Source: Zoroaster sp. YZ-2022
Taxonomy: Eukaryota > Echinodermata > Asteroidea > Forcipulatida > Zoroasteridae
Assembly: GCA_029582265.1 (NCBI GenBank)
Contig: CM055823.1
Coordinates: forward strand, 1,240,001-1,304,000
DNA: 64,000 nucleotides
Direction of reading: 5' to 3'
Positions 56,465-64,000 of the stretch are shown piece by piece. The notes beneath the pieces are model-generated. The model did not search any database, had not been told where the DNA came from, and saw nothing but the letters and a program-made list of their open reading frames with translations. How positions within the stretch are numbered: position 1 is the first letter of the stretch; the number at the start of each line of letters is the position of its first letter. Made by a program: the position numbers and the translations under genes.

Positions 56465-58150
56465 TTTAGCCGATAACCACAGGTTTGTACCCCTCACACG
56501 AGTCAACAACAATAAATCACAAATTTGTTTGCAGATCGTGGTATGTACTTCTAAAAGTACTCACGGAAATTTAAAAATGCATCATCCCAATATTTCACAT
56601 ATTTTTTCAACAGCAGATTATTGCAAGTGAGAAATAAGAACATAGGTTAACAATTTATGAAGCTTAAATTTCAGCATCATACTGACACAATAAAGCAAGC
56701 TATGTACAATTATGGCTTCAAATTTATCACTTATTATAAGTTATACATATTTATTGGAGAACATATAAGTTGATGCGTTTTAAATTCGTGAGTAATCTGG
56801 ACTTTTGTTTCTCATTTCCAAAAGCTGAAGACTGTCCTAATTTTGTTTCCATGGAATTTCTGAACTTGACTCACAATGGCGTATTTTTTAAAAATTATAT
56901 ATATTTTAAGTAACAATTTGACGATATCTAGATAACTTAAGTTATAGAAATCATAATCTAATAAAAAAGGTATCACGATATTTGATATTGTGTTACTTTC
57001 GCCAAAACTTATTGTAAACTCAAAATCTTATTAAAAAAGTAAATTTCTGCCTGAAGGTAAAGGCTTTTGAATGTTAAAACAAGGAATTTAGGTTAAATTA
57101 CACAAGTATTGAGGGGAAAAGAATGCGTGTACTACCAATGCGTGCACGTGTGCGTATTGACTTTATGAACAGGACAGTCTGTTACAACGAAGTTTACAAA
57201 TCACTCAAAATATGCATCTTGAAAAGACCATGTAGATGGTAACGTCATATCACTCTTGACCTTTGACCTGATGTGGATTTTACCTCATTTACTTCATCTG
57301 AAGTCCATGTGAATGGCCGTTTTGATGTCTCGATGTTTCTTCCGACTCATGGGTGGTAGTGTCTATCACCTACAGCCACAGAATAAACAGGAAAGGTACA
57401 ACACTGGTCATGTATGCTTATTTTCTTTGAATCAAGAAAACCATCTATCCTTTCATGGTAATATGTACCATCTTACAGTGGCAAACCATCTACCCTTTCA
57501 GGGAATATGTGCCATCTGGCAGACTGGCAAATAGGGGTGTAATGATAACACTTTTACACGATACGATATATATCATGATACGTATCGTGAATACTAAATA
57601 ATGCTTTTAAAAATGTCAGTAACATGTTATGAATTACCCAAATGTTGTGCACAGAGACTTAGACACAGTAAAACAGATTTTATCCTCAGCATTTTTAAGG
57701 CGGCAAAAGCGCATTTTGTTAGGGGTAAACTTCACTGACTTTTGTGGTCTAAATGTCAGGTATGAAGTGCTAATATTTTTAAACAAAATTTGGTTTGGAT
57801 AAAATTCATATTATTTTGGTTATATTCTGATGAAAAATATTTGTGGGGAAAAATCAGTATCGTGGATACAGTTTTTTTTGGATCGTGATGTGTATTGCAG
57901 CATTTTGGTATCTAAGCAATAATCAATGCATCAGTCAGATAGATTTACACAATACTTACTTTGGCAAACAATTTTCTCAAAGAAACCCACATTCAGTGAT
58001 GTGATTTAACAAAAGTAAAAAAAAATCCTGACAAATGGGTAGCAGCTAGCCTGGGTCTCCCTTTGGTCTCGAGGACAAAGTCCCCTGAACCTTGCGAATG
58101 TTCAACTGTGGAGGATTTACAGACTCTCCACATCTCCACTAACAAGAAAC
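56465..58150. repeat. Segmental duplication, block Q' (matches 44976-48145)
   Basis: From 'gccgataaccacaggtttgt' to 'aacaagaaactagaagctac' the sequence is collinear and in the same orientation as 44982-48095. It differs by scattered substitutions and small indels. It lacks the mariner and the second 80-bp repeat of copy A. It contains the shared hAT-type MITE (57532-57959). Confidence 0.92.
57532..57959. mobile_element. hAT-type MITE, copy without mariner
   Basis: TAGGGGTGTAATGATAAC follows CTGGCAAA (57524-57531). The right end is more decayed (gatttacacaatacttactttggcaaa). It is the same insertion as 45815-47896, so it predates the duplication. Confidence 0.85.
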
Positions 58151-58788
58151 TAGAAGCTACTTTTTCTTTCCTTGGTGGCTACTTCTCTTTCAAGAAAATT
58201 TTGAGGCAAATGGAGATTTGTCAAAAATCCTGAAAACGGGAAAATCACAGGCGTGTGAAATCACAGGTCTGCACATTGGTGGCTTTGACCTGAATAAACG
58301 AACTGACAAACAAACAATAACAAATTTGTTTACTTTTTACTCTGGACCTACTGGTTGGGGAGGGTCAAATTTGAGGGGAATGCCCACTTTGAGGAAAGGT
58401 CAGAGAGGTGGAAGACCCTCATCAGAGAGGTGGAAGACCCTCATCAGAGAGGTGGAAGACCCTCAGAGAGGTAAGGGACCACTTGGAAGGTATGGCCCAC
58501 TGAGAGGGAGTGCAAATTCAAGGGACCTTGGTCCCCGAAGAGGGAAAGGGAAAGCCTTTTGGGAAGAAAACAAATGAAAAGGGCTCCCATTTTTCACATG
58601 TAAGGAAGGGCCGCGCCTTAAGGGATGAATATAAAAGGGCCTTTGATGAGTAATCAAGGATGGTGATGGAAAGGCTTTTAACGAAGTTGAGGATTAGCAA
58701 ATAACTATCATACATACCAAGACATCTGATTTATGCTTGAATTCCAGAACATCTTGAGGGTAGTCCTGGACACCTGGCACACTGTCTG

Positions 58789-59394
58789 CAGGGCCAGATT
58801 AGCCATTGGGCCGGTGGGGCCGGGGCCCAGGGGCCCTTGGCTCTCAGGGGCCCTTCGGGGAAACTGGACCGCGCGGCGCGGTCCTGGGTTTGAGGCCCTG
58901 GACAGGGCTCCTGGGGCCCGACGCTCAGGGCCCCCCAGGCTGGAGGGTCCCTGCTGGGGACCCTTAAAGTGGAGCCCTTTGAGGATTGCCACACTGCTAC
59001 CCGTACAAAGCCCAGCTTTGTACGGTGTAGGCTAGCTGGGGCCCTTTGTCTCTCACAGGCCCTTGTGTGTCCACCCGTTGTGTGGGTAGCGCCGGGAGGA
59101 GGTGGGGGGTCAGGCCCGGCCACGCACTTTGCCTGCTAAAGTTGCCTCAACTGCTGCTGCAAATGTTATATAGGACCTACTAATGCTGGCTATTATATTG
59201 TGTTCCTGACAGTGAGGTCCGTCCGCCCGACCCGCCACTAACTTAGATGAATTGTGTGTTAAATTTGAGTCAAAAGATGATATAAAACCCAAAAAAAAAA
59301 AAACGAAAAACTGATTTCGGTCCACGTCGCGCCAAGGGGCTTTGAAAATGATCGCCCAGGGGCCCTAGTGGGAGGTTAATCCCCAGGTCCCTCG
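58789..59394. mobile_element. hAT-type GC-rich element inside an exon of copy B
   Basis: Copy A reads 'cacactgtctggatgaagg' without interruption. In copy B the same exon is split: ACTGTCTG (58781-58788), then CAGGGCCAGATTAGCC at the left end and GGTTAATCCCCAGGTCCCT at the right end (imperfect inverted repeats), then ACTGTCTC (59395-59402). The 7-of-8 duplication and the CAGGG termini indicate hAT. Its composition is far more GC-rich than the flanks. No transposase is seen. Confidence 0.88.
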
Positions 59395-59728
59395 ACTGTC
59401 TCTCTGGATGAAGGTGCCACTCCTGGGGCGCGCCTCTCAGGCACTCGACCTGGTAGAGGTACAGCATGTCTGGATGGTTGGGTGGTAAAACAGGCCCGGG
59501 GAGGCCGCCCACGAAAGATGGTGAAGATGAGTTGTGGGTTTACATAGGGCATCAGTCTGGAGATGAATGGAGACAGAAAACGAGAGAATTTTTTTCCCAT
59601 CCTCCTTAATATATATCAGTTTTGTTGAAAGATTTAATGACCCTTCAATTTATTTTTGGTTCATATGATCGCTTCCTCCCCCACCCCTTGATTCAATTCC
59701 TCAGTACCTGTGTGTTCCCATCATGACC

Positions 59729-59959
59729 CATCAAATGGGTACCTGTGAAGGCAGAGATGGTTTGCTCTATATGCGCTAGAAATGGCAGCAATTGAGCTGC
59801 ATACTCCCCAGGGAGCCGAGATGGTTTCAGGAATGATTTATGAGCCTTATGAGCCTTATGAGCAGGGATAATAATATAATGCGCCTTGAGCGCCACTTAG
59901 TTGGTGGATACGTGCGCTATATAAATCTATACATTATTATTATTATTATTATTATTATT
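59729..59959 (+). mobile_element. 5'-truncated SINE (family A) inside an exon of copy B
   Basis: The body 'aatgggtacctgtgaaggca' through GCGCTATATAAATC and (ATT)n is the 3' half of the SINE at 52291-52820. It is flanked by ATGACC (59723-59728 and 59960-59965). Copy A has the empty site 'cccatcatgaccttgttg'. There is no tRNA head, as expected for a truncated reverse-transcribed copy. Confidence 0.93.
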
Positions 59960-61923
59960 ATGACCTTGTTGTTGGTGTGAAGTGGGGGACTCTATGTTCC
60001 AGATGTCAAAGTCACTCCCCTTGCAAGAGCTGGTGATGAAATCCTCAGACATGCATAACACTTGTCCTGCTTTGTGAAAAGCAAGAATCAAACAGATTGA
60101 TTTTTTTAAAATAAAGAATCAAATGCTGTTATGAATAACAGAGGCTTCATCCAATGTTGTACCTTCTCTTAAAAACAAATTAAAATCCACACTTACTACA
60201 AGACTCGGCAGATCTCAAATGGAGAACTACATCGGTGGGGTTGTAGCTATAGTGACACTCCCAAAGCCAATGTACGTTGTCATTTTGGCATGATGTTACT
60301 GCATGCTGCGACCATCTGTTGAATACCATACACAGCTTTCTACTGGCCCATCATGACTCTACAAGGAAGAACAATATATTGCTATGGTTTCAGTTTACAC
60401 TATTCATTAAAATGTCTGTAAATGCATCAAGATATAAACCCCAGTATATGAAAATCTTACCATTTTATTAGCTTAACTTTCATTACCGATTTGTTGCAAC
60501 ATCGATGTCCCACTAGTTTACGGACTGTTTGCCCAGCCCTGCATGGTTCTCTCTCGAACCATAATAACTCTGTAAAGTCCCCATGGTTCTCCCTGAACCA
60601 TAATAACCTGCGACCAGTCCCCATAGTTCTCCCTGAACCATATTAACCTCGTGAAGTCCCCATAGTTCTCCCTGAACCATATGTAATAACCACGTGTAGT
60701 CCCCATGGTTCTCCCTGAACCATATTTCTCCTTTCTTATATCGACAGTAGAGAAAAACGCACGAGTTGCATATTGGTTCTCCCTTGAACTTTCTACTTTC
60801 TACTTAACTAAGCTGTTGAGTATACGAAGGTTGCGATAAGTCTTTTCAGAACCTGTACCAGTCAGCTTTGCAATAGTTTCCAGATAAACACATGGTGTTA
60901 CCGCATAAACCAAAGCGATAAGAGTCACACTACTTAAAGTTACACAGTAACCCTTATGGAGTATGGTTACCGTGCTGCTTCAAATCACTTTCCCGGTAAA
61001 ATCAGTGACAAACTCCAAGTTGTGAGAAATGGCACATGTTCCGCCTGACATGTCAATGACAACTTGAAAGCCCCTACGTGGCGCTTGGGCGCAGGCAGAC
61101 CCCCCAACAACTTCCGACCATCTGGGAAAAGTGTAAAATTAGGTGTTCATCAGTTGAGCTATGAGATTCTCGGTTTCAAAAGGCTTTGTCCTGAGGGATA
61201 AGATGGAAAGAATATTGGAATAAATATTGGAGCTGAAATCAAATTCATTTTAACCTTAACTTGTGATTTTCCCTGTGAAAATGTTGTGAAATGTCAACAA
61301 ATTTATGTCAAATTTCCATTACAATACAAAACCTATGACATATCAAAATACGGTCCATGCACAATATGGCGTATTCAGGTTTAGTATTCAGTGGGTTGAT
61401 TTTGTTAATACATTTCTAGAGTTAAGCAAACACATACATACAAAGCCCTTGATAGAGGTCCAGCTAGGGGAGTAAGCCCCAAGAAACTCTGATTTTAGGC
61501 ATCCATAATATGGATCTTAGTACAAATGTGAGTAAGGTTTGAAATAAGCTCTGTAGAGATTAAACATGGTACTACCTCAAACCTTACTCCTACTGCACTG
61601 CCACCATGCAAAGCTTCAAACCCTACTTATAGTACAAATGTTAAAAGAACAAAACCTAATTTGTTCACCTCCCCCCCCAAAAAAAAAAAATGTATATAAA
61701 GTTTCTTACAAAAAAAAGAATTTGTTCGCACTTTACACTAAGTAGGTGTTATGTAAAACTGTTATTTATACTCAATCAAATTAAATTTTCACAGATTTTA
61801 AGGTCTGTTAATTAAAATAAAAATTAACCCTAACTTCCTAAGCATTGTTAGTGAACAATAAAAATCATAGTCGTACGGGCGAAATTTTGTAGGGGGGGCT
61901 GAACATAAATTGCCCGAATGAGA

Positions 61924-61945
61924 TGACGTCATTTCGATGACGTCA
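61924..61945. promoter_or_regulatory. Two CRE palindromes (TGACGTCA)
   Basis: Two perfect 8-bp cAMP-response-element palindromes are spaced 14 bp apart. TGACGTCA is the CREB/ATF site. They are near the left end of the TTAA element and could belong to a captured promoter. Activity is an inference. Confidence 0.45.
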
Positions 61946-62195
61946 TAATCATCTCGCGATATTACTATTATTGTATTAAATATGAAGCCCCCTGAAGAAC
62001 ACGGATTGCCATTGTTATTCCTGAGCGATACATATGTTAGGGAACGAGAAACAGTTATCTTTGGTAGAGCAGTGCTCTAAGAGCAGGGAAACTGGCAACT
62101 TTATCAATTGACAATTCACAATTGTACATTATTTACAAAAAATATTACTGTTTTAAAGACAATTCTCTAATTTCCTGTTTCCGACCCAACCAAGG

Positions 62196-62510
62196 CTATC
62201 GCATCAACATGGGCTCCTTCTCAAACGTGTCTTTCTGCAGGGCTATCTGATTTGACTCGGGACGGCCAAACCATTGGCGTAGTTGCATGCCGGTCCGTTC
62301 GAACTCTCCTCCGGTTGTGACCAGGTCAGCGTGTTTGTGTGCTGCACCACTTTCAGTTTCAGCACTTTGGACGAGAAGAAACCGCTTATTTTTGCCTGGG
62401 GTGAATCTGATGAATCCGGTACTGATGACATTTACTTTTCTACCATTGTGAACCACCGAAAATGTCTCTTTATAGTCACTGTCAAATTCCTTCTCTCGCA
62501 TTCCTCGCAT
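62196..62510 (-). CDS. Intact 104-codon ORF inside the TTAA element, function unknown
   Basis: It starts with ATG at 62510, directly preceded by an in-frame stop, and runs to a stop at 62196. The product is hydrophilic and of mixed, protein-like composition: MRGMREKEFDSDYKETFSVV, HNGRKVNVISTGFIRFTPG, KNKRFLLVQSAETESGAAHK, ending EKEPMLMR. There is no signal peptide or transmembrane segment. It has no resemblance to a piggyBac DDD transposase and is too short to be one. It may be a captured host fragment (single exon, possibly a truncated coding sequence) or chance. The 5' stop and balanced composition favour a real or recently real ORF. Confidence 0.4.
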   Translation of the reverse strand: MRGMREKEFDSDYKETFSVVHNGRKVNVISTGFIRFTPGKNKRFLLVQSAETESGAAHKHADLVTTGGEFERTGMQLRQWFGRPESNQIALQKDTFEKEPMLMR

Positions 62511-63134
62511 TTAACACACCGGTGTCGATAAGATCGCCATTAGATTCTTTGACGGTAACATAATTAGTATTGACAAATGACGGTTAACCACCAGCAGTTG
62601 AAGTCGTTCAAGTCAAGAAATCAGAAAGAGAAATGTAATGTATAGTGAGCCAAGCATGTCTCAGAGGTGTTAGAGTCATGAGTCTGGCTTCTTCCCGTTG
62701 TAACCAATCAGATTTTGAGATTTAATTGTAAAGCTCACCGCATGAAACCACAGACAGACTAAGACTAACCGCCTAGGCCCGGCTATATGACGGTAATTTC
62801 ACATCACTCTCTGATATGACAATAATTTCTGTCATCACGCCTCTGATATATAGCAGTCGGCGGTGGTATGTAGGTTTGTGTTAATTGAAAAATATAAATT
62901 GGCCACAGATGCGCCGGGTTAATCTGCCACGCTAAAACTGACAGACAATACCATGTTTGAATGATTTTGCCGAATGGCAATACCATTTTGCAACGAATGG
63001 CTTAACTTTCATAAGGCTGGGCTTTTGCAGCCCCCGGCCCATACGCCTATGATAAAAATCCTTCAAAATCCTCCAAATGCCTTTGTTGTCTAGGGAGTTA
63101 GGGTTAATAATCACACAAGGACAAATAATTTTAA

Positions 63135-63661
63135 CCCTCTCAGTACCGAATTGTTTGACCACTCAAGCGTGAAGCATACATTCTTACACAACAGAAAGCT
63201 TGTGTTCAAAGACCAATTTTACAAACTCTATTATCACCTTGAAGATATCGTTTTACAGCAAAATAAATAATTAAACATATCTTACTTATTGAATTCCCTT
63301 TCATAAAATCCAAAAAACATTAAGATTGGTCAATAAATGTCCAAGTTCTTGGTCTTTGTTTCCTCAGTGTGATCTGTAAACTCAAACACTTTTTTGTACA
63401 CAAACACATGGCGCTCCGTAGGTGTTTGGCATTTCGGATCTTTCAACTCCAATTTGAAGGGATTGCATAATAGCAACCTTATTCTATTTCACCATCAATG
63501 GAAAGATCCGATCTTGCTCTTTCCAACCATTGTAAGCTTGGGTATGGAGGGTGAACATGGACAAAACTACAGCTTTATAACAAATGGCCTTTGTGCTCAG
63601 GCTTGAGTGCTTTTTTGTGTGAAAGCTTGGTCGACTAAAGTCGCCTATGGTAAGGAAAGGG
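63135..63661. mobile_element. TTAA-flanked MITE (family M6), 527 bp
   Basis: TTAA at 63131-63134 and 63662-63665 flank CCCTCTCAGTACCGAATTG and a right end GGTAAGGAAAGGG. A related decayed element in copy A (35997-36575) shares 'accgaattgtttg' and 'actaaagtcgcc'. Copy A has no insertion at the position matching this one, although the left flank there differs by about 27 bp. Confidence 0.8.
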
Positions 63662-63739
63662 TTAAAAGGACGTTTTAGTTGTTTTAAACATTTTTATGGT
63701 CGTTTTAAAAATTATGTTTCAGTAACTTAGTGGGTAGGT

Positions 63740-63888
63740 GCGTTGGGAGGGGGGTGGGATGGGAGGGGGGTGGTTGGATGGGAGGGGGGTGGTTGGATGG
63801 GAGGGGGTTGGATGGGAGGGGGGTTGGATGGGAGGGGGTTGGATGGGAGGGGGGGTTGGATGGGAGGGGGGTTGGATGGGAGGGGGTT
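63740..63888. repeat. 16-bp G-rich tandem repeat (GTTGGATGGGAGGGGG), ~9 units
   Basis: Copy A has only about two units at the same place (38724-38746). The G-runs could form quadruplexes. The array lies immediately downstream (minus strand) of the splice donor of the exon at 63894. Confidence 0.9.
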
Positions 63889-63893
63889 ATCTA

Positions 63894-64000
63894 CAGTACC
63901 TTTAGTTCTTTTCTCTGGATCAGCTTTCCATCTTGAGCACCGTAGACACAGAGCCACTAGAAAGTGACGATGGATGTGTCTATTGGTCTTGGGAATAAAG
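63894..64000 (-). CDS. Exon of WD40-region gene, copy B (partial at window edge)
   Basis: It matches 38760-38866 with an intact donor (ctaaag|gtactg) and the frame FVHRHF-type...VALCLRCSRWKAD, then EKRTK. Only a few substitutions separate the copies, and the frame is open to the edge of the window. It is the best-preserved part of copy B. Confidence 0.6.

Larger units (their letters stand above)
58345..61823 (-). pseudogene. WD40-repeat gene, copy B (decayed duplicate of 34.8-38.6 kb)
   Basis: It is collinear with 34800-38583: the exon at 35122 corresponds to 58729-59590, 35468 to 59697-60068, 35719 to about 60195-60360, and 37128 to about 60985-61185. The first is interrupted by a hAT-type element (58789-59394), the second by a SINE (59729-59959), and the last has lost its donor GT and gained indels. 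The final exon of copy A (34014-34615) has no counterpart, because the block to the left is Q'. It is a dead copy, unless the many indels partly reflect a low-quality assembly of an alternative haplotype. Confidence 0.82.
61828..63103. mobile_element. TTAA-flanked element family M2, 1276 bp, carrying an ORF
   Basis: TTAA at 61824-61827 and 63104-63107 flank CCCTAACTTCCTAAGCA and a right end that reads GTCTAGGGAGTTAGGG. The same site in copy A is empty (aaaTTAAtaatcaaac, 38584-38587). It has the M2 termini but is far longer than the 82-452 bp copies. Inside are a 104-codon ORF on the minus strand and two perfect TGACGTCA palindromes (61924-61931, 61938-61945). Confidence 0.93.

Noticed and set aside
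63727..63957. Proline-rich ORF (SNPPPIQPP repeats)
   Set aside because: It is the antisense of the 16-bp G-rich array, joined by chance to the real exon at 63894.

Overview
The window reads as non-coding-rich animal nuclear DNA: low gene density, spliced exons with GT/AG borders, CR1/L2-type LINE remains, tRNA-derived SINEs, many short inverted-repeat transposons and several satellite arrays. The tRNA-Leu-like SINE with a GCGCTATATAAAT...ATTATT tail, the DD41D-like mariner and a histone-type 3' stem-loop suit a marine invertebrate deuterostome (echinoderm or hemichordate). That is an inference from style, not a species call. Two blocks of exactly 500 N (12865-13364, 55936-56435) are assembly gaps.

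Layout. 1-6.7 kb: SINEs, a foldback element, a LINE ORF1 fragment with zinc knuckles, a mariner remnant. 6.7-9.8 kb: satellite of ~187-bp units in two alternating types. 10-12.4 kb: small hAT-like and other MITEs. 13.4-15.4 kb: a 5'-truncated LINE reverse transcriptase (minus). 18.3-22.4 kb: nested MITEs, then a 51-bp satellite that matches the end of a neighbouring MITE family. 24.5-31.6 kb: TTAA-flanked MITEs, a 17-bp minisatellite, an orphan histone 3' stem-loop. 34.0-43.9 kb: the only convincing host exons (minus strand): a WD40-repeat gene and, upstream, exons of a CUB-domain protein, with tandem repeats and MITEs in the introns. 45.8-47.9 kb: a hAT-like MITE containing a nested mariner. 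49.8-53.2 kb: a 39-bp satellite split by a dimeric SINE. 53.4-55.3 kb: a second LINE copy (plus).

56.5-64.0 kb is a diverged second copy of two blocks of the gene region: 44.98-48.15 kb matches 56.47-58.15 kb, and 34.80-38.86 kb matches 58.35-64.0 kb, in the same orientation. The second copy looks dead: a hAT-like insertion sits in one exon, a SINE in another, and a splice donor is lost. Comparing the copies gives empty and filled sites for five insertions, which dates events relative to the duplication.

The most interesting signals are satellite birth from a MITE terminus, the reciprocal insertions in the duplicated gene, a TTAA-flanked element carrying an intact 104-codon ORF, the orphan histone stem-loop, and a dispersed hammerhead-like hairpin motif. 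No complete protein-coding gene is present. Exon calls rest on frame, phase and splice borders only.
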